A stretch of 11,706 nt of DNA from Gallionella sp. (GCA_024654105.1 JANLID010000050.1:1-11706), one strand, 5' to 3'. Numbered from the stretch's first letter, positions 1 to 8,220 are shown. Numbers and translations are program-made. Notes: generated by a model not told the origin, from the sequence alone.

Positions 1-25
1 GGCCGCGACCCGCAGAAGGTACGAT

Positions 26-238
26 TTAGTACAGCTTGGGGGGGAGAGTTTGGCTGCGCAGACGTTTGTAGTGACGCTTCACGGCGGCGGCCAGCTTGCG
101 CTTGCGCTCTGCGGTGGGCTTCTCATAAAACTCGCGGGCGCGCAGATCAGTCAGCAGACCGGTCTTTTCCACAGAACGCTTGAAGCGACGCATTGCGACT
201 TCGAACGGCTCATTTTCTTTTACACGTACAGTTGTCAT
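26..238 (-). CDS. rpsU: 30S ribosomal protein S21
   Basis: Encodes small-subunit ribosomal protein S21, which in E. coli sits near the 3' end of 16S rRNA and helps initiation on mRNA. The 70-residue product begins MTTVRVKENEPFEVAMRRF and ends in the family's very basic tail (KRKLAAAVKRHYKRLRSQ), and the length is normal (71 in E. coli). The frame stays open to a TTG at 259, which would add seven residues (MVEGSLF). I chose the ATG at 236-238 because it gives the conserved N-terminus and has an AAGG-type ribosome binding site about ten bases upstream, inside the would-be extension. A promoter lies at 275-304. In many proteobacteria rpsU leads a macromolecular-synthesis operon (dnaG, rpoD); any such partners would lie beyond the left edge. 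Identification is secure from sequence similarity. Confidence 0.96.
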   Translation of the reverse strand: MTTVRVKENEPFEVAMRRFKRSVEKTGLLTDLRAREFYEKPTAERKRKLAAAVKRHYKRLRSQTLPPKLY

Positions 239-556
239 GAACAAACTACCTTCTACCAAAAAATTGAGGGCGCGATTCTAGCAAAACAAAGGGTTACTCC
301 ACAACCGATATTTTTTGCCCGGCTTGCCGGTAGCAATCTGAAGAGCTGAATTGCTCACTCCCCGTTAAATTTAGGCCCTACCGTGCTTGCGCAACAGGGT
401 TACTTCAGCAGTGGAATTACCTGCTCATCAAATATTTCCCGGGTGATCACCCCTGTATCATCACACTGCGCTTTTTGCACTTGGAACTTGAAACCGCCCA
501 TGATTAATAACCCGGAGGCGTTATTAACCAGGTTACGTGTTCTGACAGTAGCCTGC
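239..556. other. Intergenic region between tyrS and rpsU
   Basis: Some 318 bases between two minus-strand genes with no confident gene. The end next to rpsU holds its promoter. At 319-330 is the palindrome CCGGCTTGCCGG, next to a T-run (311-316) that is on the wrong side to act as a terminator for either strand's transcript. At 504-527 an AT-rich inverted repeat (TTAATAAC, 8-base loop, GTTATTAA) lies about 30 bases past the tyrS stop. At 400-501 on the minus strand is a 33-codon ATG reading frame (MGGFKFQVQK... ending EQVIPLLK) that stays open for about 20 more codons upstream without a start. It has no Shine-Dalgarno and no family I recognise, so it is not called as a gene. Confidence 0.6.
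275..304 (-). promoter_or_regulatory. Probable sigma-70 promoter of rpsU
   Basis: Read on the minus strand, a -35 TTGTGG (299-304) is followed after 18 bases by a -10 TAGAAT (275-280). The ATG of rpsU lies about 37 bases downstream, leaving a short leader that contains the AAGG ribosome binding site. Both hexamers match consensus at four or five of six positions and the spacing is acceptable. This is a pattern match only. Confidence 0.5.
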
Positions 557-1762
557 CTAATTCACGTTGACGCGCCCGAACTTACGCTTTCCGACTTGTG
601 CAACGACGACTGCACCTGCCTTGAGTTGCAGCGATTTGTCGCTGACCTTTTCGCCGTCGAGCTTGATCCCGCCTTGATCGATCACACGCAAGGCTTCGGA
701 AGTGCTGGCGACCAGTCCGGCCTGTTTGAGGAGTTGGGCGATGCCAATCCGGCCGCCCGTGCTGGTGACGGTGATTTCCGGCATGTCTTCCGGCAATACA
801 CCCTGACGGAAACGCGCTTCAAATTCCGTCAGTGCGTCTTCGGCAGCCTTTTTTGAATGGAAGCGCGCCACGATTTCCTGCGCCAGCAATACCTTGATGT
901 CGCGCGGATTGCGTCCTTGCGTCACTTCTTCGCGCCATTTGGCGATAGTCGCCAAACTTTCGAAGGAGAGCAGTTCAAGATAGCGCCACATCAGTTCGTC
1001 GGAGACGGACATCAATTTGCCGAACATGTCCTGCGGCGCATCGGTGATGCCGACGTAGTTGCCCAGTGATTTGGACATTTTGTTGACGCCGTCCAGCCCT
1101 TCCAGCAATGGCATGGTGAGCACGCACTGCGCCGGCTGGCCAAAATGCTTTTGCAACTCGCGTCCCATCAGCAGATTGAATTTCTGGTCGGTGCCGCCCA
1201 GCTCGATGTCCGCCCTGAGCGCCACGGAGTCATATCCCTGCACCAGCGGATAGACGAATTCGTGGATGGCAATCGGCTGGTTGCTTTTGTAACGCTTGCC
1301 GAAATCGTCGCGCTCCAGCATTTGTGCCACGGTATGCGTGGCTGCCAGCTTGATTAAATCTACCGCACTGAATTTGTCCATCCAGGTTGAGTTGAACACG
1401 ATCTCGGTTCTGTCAGGGTCGAGCACCTTGAATACCTGGTCGCGGTAGCTCTGCGCATTGGCTAACACCTGTTCGCGCGACAGCGGCGGGCGGGTAGTGT
1501 TTTTACCGCTTGGGTCGCCGATCATGCCGGTGAAATCGCCGATCAGAAACAGCGCATGGTGTCCCAGATCCTGCAACTGGCGCATCTTGTTCAATAAAAC
1601 CGTATGGCCGAGGTGCAGATCCGGCGCGGTCGGGTCGAAGCCCGCCTTGACGCGCAGCGGGCGGCCAGACGCAAGCCTTTGTTTCAGATCACCTTCAAGT
1701 AGTAATTCGTGGGCGCCGCGTTTGATTTGCGCCAGCGTATCTTGGTGTGTCATTTCAGTCAT
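557..1762 (-). CDS. tyrS: Tyrosine--tRNA ligase
   Basis: Cytoplasmic class I aminoacyl-tRNA synthetase that activates tyrosine with ATP and loads it onto tRNA-Tyr. The 401-residue protein has the expected order of parts: a Rossmann-type catalytic domain with the HIGH-type signature HLGH at residues 50-53, the GDFTGMIGDPSG segment around 75-86, the ELGGTDQ substrate-binding segment at 187-193, KMSKS at 228-232, and a C-terminal S4 RNA-binding domain from about 338 to the end (IAQLLKQAGL...GGIKLDGEKV). KMSKS rather than KFGKT suggests the TyrRS branch found in many beta- and gammaproteobacteria instead of the E. coli TyrS branch. The start could be the ATG at 1760-1762 or the one three codons later (1751-1753); neither has a clear Shine-Dalgarno. 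It is divergent from the M23 peptidase gene. Confidence 0.97.
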   Translation of the reverse strand: MTEMTHQDTLAQIKRGAHELLLEGDLKQRLASGRPLRVKAGFDPTAPDLHLGHTVLLNKMRQLQDLGHHALFLIGDFTGMIGDPSGKNTTRPPLSREQVLANAQSYRDQVFKVLDPDRTEIVFNSTWMDKFSAVDLIKLAATHTVAQMLERDDFGKRYKSNQPIAIHEFVYPLVQGYDSVALRADIELGGTDQKFNLLMGRELQKHFGQPAQCVLTMPLLEGLDGVNKMSKSLGNYVGITDAPQDMFGKLMSVSDELMWRYLELLSFESLATIAKWREEVTQGRNPRDIKVLLAQEIVARFHSKKAAEDALTEFEARFRQGVLPEDMPEITVTSTGGRIGIAQLLKQAGLVASTSEALRVIDQGGIKLDGEKVSDKSLQLKAGAVVVAQVGKRKFGRVNVN

Positions 1763-1792
1763 GTTTGTTCATAATTCAAGTTTAAAAAAGCC

Positions 1793-1819
1793 AAATTACC
1801 GTCTGCTCTTCTTTTTCAA
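1793..1819 (-). promoter_or_regulatory. Weak candidate promoter for tyrS
   Basis: On the minus strand TTGAAA (1814-1819) and TAATTT (1793-1798) resemble -35 and -10 hexamers, but the spacer is only 15 bases. It lies about 30 bases ahead of the tyrS start. The octamer ACCGCTCG occurs at 1819-1826 and again at 1840-1847, overlapping and just upstream of the -35, on the same face of the helix (21-base period). This could be chance or an activator or operator site. Confidence 0.25.
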
Positions 1820-1878
1820 CCGCTCGTCGAACCGGTTTTACCGCTCGATTTTTTCGCCTCCCACCTGTCAGCCCGGTT

Positions 1879-1906
1879 TTGAGGGAATGACCCTTTCTGG
1901 TAAAGT
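1879..1906 (+). promoter_or_regulatory. Probable promoter of the M23 peptidase-anmK-hrpA cluster
   Basis: TTGAGG (1879-1884) and TAAAGT (1901-1906) are separated by 16 bases and fit a sigma-70 promoter reasonably. Transcription would start near 1913, giving a leader of about 55 bases before the ATG at 1969. A second, weaker pair, TTGAAA (1917-1922) with CAAAAT 18 bases later, is also possible. Evidence is by pattern only. Confidence 0.45.
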
Positions 1907-1956
1907 GCGCACCAGTTTGAAACGTAACACGTTGCTAAAGCAAAATAAAGCAACTC

Positions 1957-1963
1957 AAGGAGG
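1957..1963 (+). promoter_or_regulatory. Strong Shine-Dalgarno for the M23 peptidase
   Basis: AAGGAGG is complementary to the 3' end of 16S rRNA and sits five bases before the ATG at 1969. It fixes that start, and contrasts with the two downstream genes, which have no visible Shine-Dalgarno. Confidence 0.85.
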
Positions 1964-1968
1964 CGCGA

Positions 1969-3252
1969 ATGTTAACCCAAAACCTGCTTAGCCAAGAACG
2001 CAAAATAAAGTTGCGCTGGTTTGTCACTCTATCCACCATGCCGCTGCTGGGCGTAGTGACCGCCTTTGGCCTGGTGCCGCAAAGCGATCTTGGCCTTGCC
2101 TCAACCAAAGTTGCCATCGAGCAAATCGCATTACCCAAAACTATTCCAAACGTAAACGCTATCGCCAGTTTCTGGCGCAACGAACGCGTGCAGCGCGGCG
2201 ACACTGTAGTTGAATTGCTGCGCCGCCTCAATGTTGAAGATGTAGCGGCCAGCGCTTGGCTGCGAACTGCCAACGAGGCCGAATTTTTTCGCAAGCTGGC
2301 CATTGGTCGCGAAGTCCAGGCCGAAACCAATGTTGCCGGCGGTCTCATTACCCTACGCTATCTGGGCGATGATGGCGCACAAGTCGTGATTGAAAAACAG
2401 GATGATGGTTACGCAACTCGCACCCTGCCGGCGCAACTGGAAAAACGCCTGTTTGTGCGCACCGGTGAAATTAGTACCAATTTATATGCCGCAACCGATG
2501 CTGCCGAAATGCCGGAGGCCGCCGCCAACCAATTGGCCGAAATTTTCAGCGGAGACATCGACTTCCACCATGATTTGCGCAAGGGCGACAAGTTCACCGT
2601 GATGTATGAAATGATCTACAGCAACGGCGCGCTGGTCAATACCGGCCGTATCCAGGCCGCCGAATTCATCAATCGAGGCCAGACTTACCGCGCCATATAT
2701 TTTCGGGACGATTACTACACTGCGGAAGGGAAGAGCGTACGCAAAGCCTTCCTGCGCTCACCCATCGGGTTTTCGCGCGTGAGTTCCGGCTTCACCAAAT
2801 CACGCTTCCACCCGGTGCTGAACAAATGGCGTTCACATAAAGGTGTGGATTTTGCCGCTCCGATGGGCACAAAAGTCAAGGCAACTTCCGATGGCATCAT
2901 TTCATCTTTCGGCAAGCAAGGCGGTTATGGCAACGTCATCATGATCAATCATCAGGGTCGTTTGACCACGGTGTACGGCCATTTGTCGGGTTTCGCCAAG
3001 GGGTTGCGCCGTGGCCAGCGCGTGGCACAGGGGGAGGTGATCGGCTATGTCGGCATGACTGGTCTGGCCAGCGGGCCGCATCTGCACTATGAATTCAAAA
3101 TTGACGGCCAACAACGTGATCCTTTGCGCGTCGCCTTGCCGGACGCAAAGCCAATCGACGATGCGAATAAAGTTGCATTTGAATCTGTGGCAGACAGTTT
3201 TGTCGCGCGCTTGACTCTGTTGCGCAACACCAACCTCGCGAAACTCGACTAG
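1969..3252 (+). CDS. M23-family murein DD-endopeptidase, membrane-anchored
   Basis: A zinc peptidase of the LytM/M23 family that cleaves cross-linking peptides in peptidoglycan; MepM (YebA)-type members allow insertion of new murein. Of its 427 residues, 15-36 form one hydrophobic segment after a short basic N-terminus, so the protein is probably anchored in the inner membrane and faces the periplasm. Residues around 70-160 resemble the OapA/LysM-like linker, and about 165-265 (YAATDAAEMPEAAANQLAEI, DLRKGDKFTVMYE) resemble the Csd3/MepM second N-terminal domain. The catalytic domain spans about 275-390: HxxxD at H290/D294 and HxH at H371/H373 supply the zinc ligands and a catalytic histidine, with H337 (YGHLS) as the other conserved histidine. 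All are present, so it should be active rather than a NlpD/EnvC-type activator. anmK follows seven bases after the stop, suggesting an operon of cleavage and recycling. Confidence 0.93.
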   Translation: MLTQNLLSQERKIKLRWFVTLSTMPLLGVVTAFGLVPQSDLGLASTKVAIEQIALPKTIPNVNAIASFWRNERVQRGDTVVELLRRLNVEDVAASAWLRTANEAEFFRKLAIGREVQAETNVAGGLITLRYLGDDGAQVVIEKQDDGYATRTLPAQLEKRLFVRTGEISTNLYAATDAAEMPEAAANQLAEIFSGDIDFHHDLRKGDKFTVMYEMIYSNGALVNTGRIQAAEFINRGQTYRAIYFRDDYYTAEGKSVRKAFLRSPIGFSRVSSGFTKSRFHPVLNKWRSHKGVDFAAPMGTKVKATSDGIISSFGKQGGYGNVIMINHQGRLTTVYGHLSGFAKGLRRGQRVAQGEVIGYVGMTGLASGPHLHYEFKIDGQQRDPLRVALPDAKPIDDANKVAFESVADSFVARLTLLRNTNLAKLD

Positions 3253-3259
3253 CTACCCC

Positions 3260-4414
3260 GTGCAGCACCCGCCGGAACTGTATGTGGGTTTGATGTCCGG
3301 CACCAGCCTGGACGGCATCGATGCCGTCCTTGTTGATTTGAGCCGGGTGCAACCCAAGCTGCTCGCCAAGCATTACCTGCCCTTTGACGACGCGCTGAAA
3401 AACGACCTGTTGGCGTTGCACCAACCCAGCCGCAATGAACTGCACCGGACGCAATTGGCCGGTAATCAATTGGCGCGACTCTACGCCACAGCGGTCAACG
3501 CACTGCTGGACACGGCAAACTTGCCGAACACGGAAATCAAGGCCATCGGCTGCCACGGCCAGACCATCCGCCACTGCCCCGCATGTGGCTACACCCTGCA
3601 AATCGGCAATGCCGCACTGCTTGCCGAGCTGACCGGCATTACCGTAGTCAGCGATTTCCGGAGTCGCGACATCGCCGCAGGAGGGCAGGGCGCACCGCTG
3701 GTCCCCGCGTTCCATGGCCAAGTGCTGCGCCATCCTGACCGGCACCGCGTCATCGTCAATATCGGCGGCATCAGTAACCTGACCAACCTCCCCCCCAATA
3801 GCGACACGACCGGCTTCGACTGCGGTCCCGGCAATCTGCTGATGGATGCCTGGTGCGTGCAACATCTGGGCAAACCTTACGATGACGGCGGTGCATGGGC
3901 GGCGTCCGGCCAAGTATTGCCTGCGCTGCTGGAGCGCATGCTCAACGAACCGTTTTTCGCCCTGCCGCCACCCAAGAGCAGCGGGCGCGATCTGTTTAAC
4001 CTGACGTGGCTGCGCAGCAAACTGCAAGGCGGCGAACGAACGGAGGATGTGCAAGCCACCCTGTTGGAGTTGACCTGCCAAGCCATTGCGCAAGCTATCC
4101 GCCAATATTGTGCCGGCGCAACAGAAATGTATCTCTGCGGCGGCGGCGCGCATAACCTGGCACTGAATGCTCGTCTCGCTGCATTGCTGACTGGCGGTAC
4201 CGTGCAAACCACGGATGCCATCGGCGCGGAGGGAGACTATCTGGAGGCCATCGCCTTCGCCTGGCTGGCCCAACAAGCCTTGCACGGCAAATCCGCCAGC
4301 CTGCCGCTGGTCACCGGCGCCAGACATGCATGCGTGCTGGGTGCGATTTACTATGGACATCCGTTGCGATTAAATTCCCCGCAAAGCGACTCTCCCGCAG
4401 GTGGGCGAGGGTGA
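3260..4414 (+). CDS. anmK: Anhydro-N-acetylmuramic acid kinase
   Basis: Cytoplasmic kinase that uses ATP to open and phosphorylate 1,6-anhydro-MurNAc, giving MurNAc-6-phosphate, a step in recycling cell-wall fragments. The 384-residue protein carries the family motifs in order: VGLMSGTSLDGID at 9-21, GCHGQT at 97-102, DFRSRDIAAGGQGAPLVP at 132-149, GFDCGPGNLLMD at 185-196 (D187 probably matches the catalytic aspartate of E. coli AnmK), PKSSGRDLFN at 238-247 and CGGGAHN at 293-299. The start is a GTG at 3260; it puts MSGTS at the usual distance from the N-terminus, and no Shine-Dalgarno is visible, so translation may be coupled to the peptidase gene. The last 18 or so residues (LRLNSPQSDSPAGGRG) look unlike the family because the reading frame runs into a GC-rich repeat at 4390-4417. 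Confidence 0.95.
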   Translation: MQHPPELYVGLMSGTSLDGIDAVLVDLSRVQPKLLAKHYLPFDDALKNDLLALHQPSRNELHRTQLAGNQLARLYATAVNALLDTANLPNTEIKAIGCHGQTIRHCPACGYTLQIGNAALLAELTGITVVSDFRSRDIAAGGQGAPLVPAFHGQVLRHPDRHRVIVNIGGISNLTNLPPNSDTTGFDCGPGNLLMDAWCVQHLGKPYDDGGAWAASGQVLPALLERMLNEPFFALPPPKSSGRDLFNLTWLRSKLQGGERTEDVQATLLELTCQAIAQAIRQYCAGATEMYLCGGGAHNLALNARLAALLTGGTVQTTDAIGAEGDYLEAIAFAWLAQQALHGKSASLPLVTGARHACVLGAIYYGHPLRLNSPQSDSPAGGRG

Positions 4415-4417
4415 GGG
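4390..4417. repeat. Short GC-rich imperfect palindrome at the anmK/hrpA junction
   Basis: The sequence around CTCTCCCGCAGGTGGGCGAG followed by GGTGAGGG forms an imperfect hairpin. It resembles the CCCTCTCCC...GGGAGAGGG repeats scattered between genes in many beta- and gammaproteobacteria (from memory). It supplies the stop codon and the atypical last residues of anmK. Whether it is repeated elsewhere in this genome cannot be seen here. Confidence 0.4.
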
Positions 4418-4432
4418 TCGCCGCAATCCAGC

Positions 4433-7400
4433 TTGTCATATAACATCGTGTTGTCCGCCAGTGCCCAGCGCCGCAAGGCGCGCCTTGAATCTCTCCCAAC
4501 CATCGAGTTCCCCGCCGACTTGCCGGTGGTGTGCAAGCGCGAAGATCTGGCGCGCGCCATCAGCGGCCACCAGGTCGTCATTGTGTGCGGCGAGACCGGC
4601 TCGGGCAAGACCACGCAGTTGCCGAAAATTTGCCTGACGCTGGGGCGCGGCATTCTCGGTTGTATCGGCCATACCCAGCCGCGCCGCGTGGCGGCGCGCT
4701 CGGTGGCTTCGCGCATCGCGTTTGAATTGAAAACCGAGCTGGGCGGTGCGGTCGGTTACAAGATACGTTTTCATGACAAGGTGTCGCCCGACACCAGCAT
4801 CAAGCTGATGACCGACGGCATCCTGCTGGCGGAAATTCACGGCGACCCGCTGCTGAAAAATTACGACACGCTGATTATCGACGAGGCGCACGAACGCTCG
4901 CTCAACATCGACTTTTTGCTGGGCTACCTTAAACAGTTATTGCCGCGCCGCCGCGATTTCAAGCTCATCATTACTTCGGCCACGCTGGATGCGGAGCGCT
5001 TTGCCAAACATTTCGACGCGCCGGTGGTCGAGGTGTCGGGGCGCAGTTATCCGATCGAGACGCGCTATCGTCCGTTGCAGATCAGTGACGAAGGAGAGGC
5101 ACAGGACGTGCCGCAAGCGGTGAGTTCCGCGCTGGATGAGCTGGCGGCGGGCGGGTTAAAAGGAGACGTGCTGGTGTTTCTGCCGGGTGAGCGCGAGATA
5201 CGCGATACGGCTGAAGCGCTGCGCAAACACCATCCGAAAGGCATCGAGGTATTGCCGCTGTTCGCGCGGCTGTCCGTTGCCGAGCAGGATCGTGTTTTCA
5301 AGCCCGCCTCCGGTGTGCGCCGCGTGGTGCTGGCGACCAACGTCGCCGAGACTTCGCTGACCGTGCCCAACATCGGCTACGTGATCGACTGCGGGCTGGC
5401 GCGGGTGAACCGCTACAGCATCCGCCAGAAGGTCGAGCAGTTGCATATCGAAAAAATCTCGCGCGCCGCCACCAATCAGCGCGCCGGGCGCTGCGGGCGG
5501 GTGATGAGCGGCGTATGCATCCGTCTGTACGACGAGGCGGATTTTTTGCAGCGCGCCGAATTCACCGACCCGGAGATTTTCCGCGTGTCGCTGGCGACCG
5601 TGATCCTGCGCATGAGCGCGCTCAATCTGGGCGACATCGCCGAATTTCCGTTCATCGAGCCGCCCAGCCCGCGCATGATCGCCGACGGCTATCAACTGCT
5701 CGCCGAACTCAACGCGATCGACGAGGCGCGGCAACTCACTCCCCTCGGGCATGATCTGGCCAGATTGCCGCTCGACCCGAAGATCGCGCGCCTGTTGCTG
5801 GCGGGGCGGCAATATCACTGCCTCGACGAAATCCTCGTCATTGCCAGCGCGCTGTCGGTGCAGGATCCGCGCGAGCGACCGCTGGATCGGCAGGAGGCGG
5901 CGGATGCCGCGCATAAGCGCTTCGCCGACGAGCGCTCCGACTTTCTGGCTTACCTGAAGCTGTGGGCGTGGTTCGAGCAGGCGGTGGCGCACAAGAAATC
6001 CAACCGCCTGCTGGCCGAGTCCTGCCGAGAGAATTTTCTGTCACCGTTGCGCCTGCGCGAGTGGCACGAGTTGCATCAGCAATTGCACGCGCAAGTCGCC
6101 GAAATGGGGATGCGCGCCAATGAACAGCCTGCGACCTATGAGCAGATACACAAGGCGCTATTGTGCGGCTTGCTCGGCAACATCGGCATGAAGGGCGTGG
6201 AAGGCAACGAGTACCTCGGTGCGCGCGGCATCAAGTTCATCGTCGCGCCGAATTCGGTGCTGGCGAAGAAGGGCGCCAAATGGGTGATGGCGGGAGAACT
6301 GGTCGAGACGCACCGCCTGTATGCCCGAGGTGTGGCGCGCATCGAGCCGGAATGGCTGGAGGAGGTTGGCGCACATCTGGTCAAGCGGCATTATTACGAT
6401 CCGCACTGGGAGAAGAAAGCCGCGCAGGTTACTGCCTTTGAGCGCAGCACACTCTTCGGGCTGGTCATTAACCCGAAGAAGCGCGTCTATTATGGCCCGA
6501 TGAACGTCGAAGAGTCGCGCGAGGTGTTCATCCGCCAGGCGCTGGTTGGCGGCGAGTTCAATACCCAGGCGGCGTTTTTCGCGCACAACCAGAAGCTGAT
6601 ACACGATATCGAGGCGCTGGAGCACAAGGCGCGCCGTCCCGACGTGCTGGTGGACGACGAGCTGATCTTCGCGTTCTACGACAGCCGCATCCCGGCGCAT
6701 ATCCACAACGGCGCTGCGTTCGAGCACTGGCGCAAGGAAGCGGAGCGCACCGATGCAAAATTGCTTTACCTTAAAAAAGACGACCTGATGCGCCATGAAG
6801 CGGCGGGCATCACTACCGATCAGTTTCCGCCGCAACTGGAGATCGACAACGTCAGCTTCGCGTTGAGCTACAACTTTTCGCCCGGCAAGAACGACGACGG
6901 CATCACGCTCGGTGTGCCGCTGGCGCTCATCAATCAGGTGAGCGCGGCGCGTTGCGAATGGCTGGTGCCCGGACTGCTGGCGGAGAAGGTCGTGCAACTT
7001 GTCAAGACGCTGCCGCAGCGGCTGCGCCGCCACCTGGTGCCGGTGCCGGAATTCGCGGCGAATTTTTGCCGTGAAGTGCCACCGTCAAATACGCCACTGC
7101 TGCAGGCGCTGGCGCGCTATATCCGCGAACAGAAACAGCTCGACGTGCCGCCGGATGCGTTCCGCCTCGAACAACTGCCGCCGCACCTGCTGATAAACTT
7201 CCGCGTGCTGGACGAGCATGGCCGCCAGCTCGGCATGTCGCGCAACTTCGCGCAGCTGCACGGCGAGCTCGCGCCGCAGGTCGCGCCCGTTGCAGTTGCC
7301 GCTGTTTCGGAGGAAAAGGGGGTAGCGGTGGAGCAGCGCTATACCGCGTGGAGCTTCGGTGCGTTCGCCGAGACGCGCGAGGTGCAGCGCGCCGGGCAGA

Positions 7401-8194
7401 AAGTCACGCTGTTCAACGCGCTGGTGGACGACGGCGACGCGGTGGTGCTGCGCGCCTTCGACACGCGCGATGCCGCGCAAGCCGCGCATCGCGGCGGGCT
7501 GCGCCGCCTGTTTATGCTGCTGCTGAAAGAACAGGTAAAATATCTCGAGAAGAACCTGCCCGATGCGCAACGCCTCGGCATGCTGTTCATGGCGCCCAAC
7601 TCCCCATTCATCGGTACGCAGCAGGAATTGCAGCAGCAGATACTGGCGATGACTTTCGAGCGTTGTTGCCTGAATGATCCCCTGCCGGCCAACGAAGCCG
7701 AATTCATCGCACGCGGCAAGGAGGCGAAGAACCGGCTGTTGCTGATCGCGCAGGAGCTTGCGCGGCTGGTCGGCAACATTCTCAACGAATATCAGGCAGT
7801 GCAGAAGAGCCTGCCGCAACTCAAAGCAAACGCACCGGCCAATCAGGACGTGCGCGCGCAACTGGAATGGCTGCTGCACGGGAAGTTTATTCGTGATACG
7901 CCCTATGATCGCTTGCAGCACGTCCCGCGTTACCTCAAGGCGATCAGCCTGCGCATTGAAAAGCTGCGCAGCAACCCGGCGCGCGACGCGCAGTGCATGG
8001 CGCAAATGCAGCCGTTGTCGCAGGCATGGCAGAAGTTGCGCCAGGCGCAACAGGGCAAGCCGGATCCGCGCGTGGATGAATTCGCCTGGCTGTTGCAGGA
8101 ACTGCGCGTGTCGCTGTTCGCGCAGGAGCTGAAGACCCCGGTGATCGTGTCGGTGAAGCGGCTGGAAAAAATGCTGGCAGCGCTGAGGAGCTGA
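4433..8194 (+). CDS. hrpA: ATP-dependent DEAH-box RNA helicase HrpA
   Basis: Large cytoplasmic superfamily 2 RNA helicase; in E. coli HrpA is linked to mRNA processing and to resolving stalled or collided ribosomes. The 1253-residue product shows Walker A GETGSGKT at 53-60, motif Ia TQPRRVAA at 81-88, DEAH at 150-153, SAT at 182-184, the SF2 C-terminal segment (TNVAETSLTVP 302-312) and motif VI QRAGRCGR at 349-356. An HA2-type region follows at about 405-500, an OB-fold region at about 580-660, then the long HrpA-specific C-terminal region (DUF3418) to the end. It is about 50 residues shorter than E. coli HrpA, all at the N-terminus before the helicase core. A TGA at 4412-4414 limits the frame, and the first start is TTG at 4433, with GTG at 4448 and TTG at 4451 as alternatives. 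No ATG occurs before residue 126, and no good Shine-Dalgarno is visible. Product is certain, start uncertain. Confidence 0.95.
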   Translation: MSYNIVLSASAQRRKARLESLPTIEFPADLPVVCKREDLARAISGHQVVIVCGETGSGKTTQLPKICLTLGRGILGCIGHTQPRRVAARSVASRIAFELKTELGGAVGYKIRFHDKVSPDTSIKLMTDGILLAEIHGDPLLKNYDTLIIDEAHERSLNIDFLLGYLKQLLPRRRDFKLIITSATLDAERFAKHFDAPVVEVSGRSYPIETRYRPLQISDEGEAQDVPQAVSSALDELAAGGLKGDVLVFLPGEREIRDTAEALRKHHPKGIEVLPLFARLSVAEQDRVFKPASGVRRVVLATNVAETSLTVPNIGYVIDCGLARVNRYSIRQKVEQLHIEKISRAATNQRAGRCGRVMSGVCIRLYDEADFLQRAEFTDPEIFRVSLATVILRMSALNLGDIAEFPFIEPPSPRMIADGYQLLAELNAIDEARQLTPLGHDLARLPLDPKIARLLLAGRQYHCLDEILVIASALSVQDPRERPLDRQEAADAAHKRFADERSDFLAYLKLWAWFEQAVAHKKSNRLLAESCRENFLSPLRLREWHELHQQLHAQVAEMGMRANEQPATYEQIHKALLCGLLGNIGMKGVEGNEYLGARGIKFIVAPNSVLAKKGAKWVMAGELVETHRLYARGVARIEPEWLEEVGAHLVKRHYYDPHWEKKAAQVTAFERSTLFGLVINPKKRVYYGPMNVEESREVFIRQALVGGEFNTQAAFFAHNQKLIHDIEALEHKARRPDVLVDDELIFAFYDSRIPAHIHNGAAFEHWRKEAERTDAKLLYLKKDDLMRHEAAGITTDQFPPQLEIDNVSFALSYNFSPGKNDDGITLGVPLALINQVSAARCEWLVPGLLAEKVVQLVKTLPQRLRRHLVPVPEFAANFCREVPPSNTPLLQALARYIREQKQLDVPPDAFRLEQLPPHLLINFRVLDEHGRQLGMSRNFAQLHGELAPQVAPVAVAAVSEEKGVAVEQRYTAWSFGAFAETREVQRAGQKVTLFNALVDDGDAVVLRAFDTRDAAQAAHRGGLRRLFMLLLKEQVKYLEKNLPDAQRLGMLFMAPNSPFIGTQQELQQQILAMTFERCCLNDPLPANEAEFIARGKEAKNRLLLIAQELARLVGNILNEYQAVQKSLPQLKANAPANQDVRAQLEWLLHGKFIRDTPYDRLQHVPRYLKAISLRIEKLRSNPARDAQCMAQMQPLSQAWQKLRQAQQGKPDPRVDEFAWLLQELRVSLFAQELKTPVIVSVKRLEKMLAALRS

Positions 8195-8220
8195 TTGCTG
8201 TGGAAGTACGGGCAATCATC

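Noticed and set aside
26..259. Longer rpsU starting at TTG 259
   Set aside because: The seven extra residues are not part of the S21 family and would place the ribosome binding site of the ATG inside the coding region.
311..330. Intrinsic terminator formed by CCGGCTTGCCGG and the T-run at 311-316
   Set aside because: The T-run precedes the hairpin on the plus strand, and on the minus strand the stem is followed by A residues, so neither transcript would have a stem followed by U residues.
441..452. Perfect palindrome GGGTGATCACCC
   Set aside because: A single 12-base palindrome with no link to a promoter or a second copy; easily due to chance.
3095..4360. 421-codon minus-strand open frame antisense to anmK
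   Set aside because: It lies wholly over the well-supported anmK and the end of the peptidase gene. Its translation is rich in Q, H, A and G with no recognisable motif, as expected for the reverse of GC-rich coding DNA.
7085..8215. 376-codon minus-strand open frame antisense to the end of hrpA
   Set aside because: Repetitive RQ/LL/HR-rich translation typical of an antisense shadow; the sense strand encodes the conserved HrpA C-terminal region.
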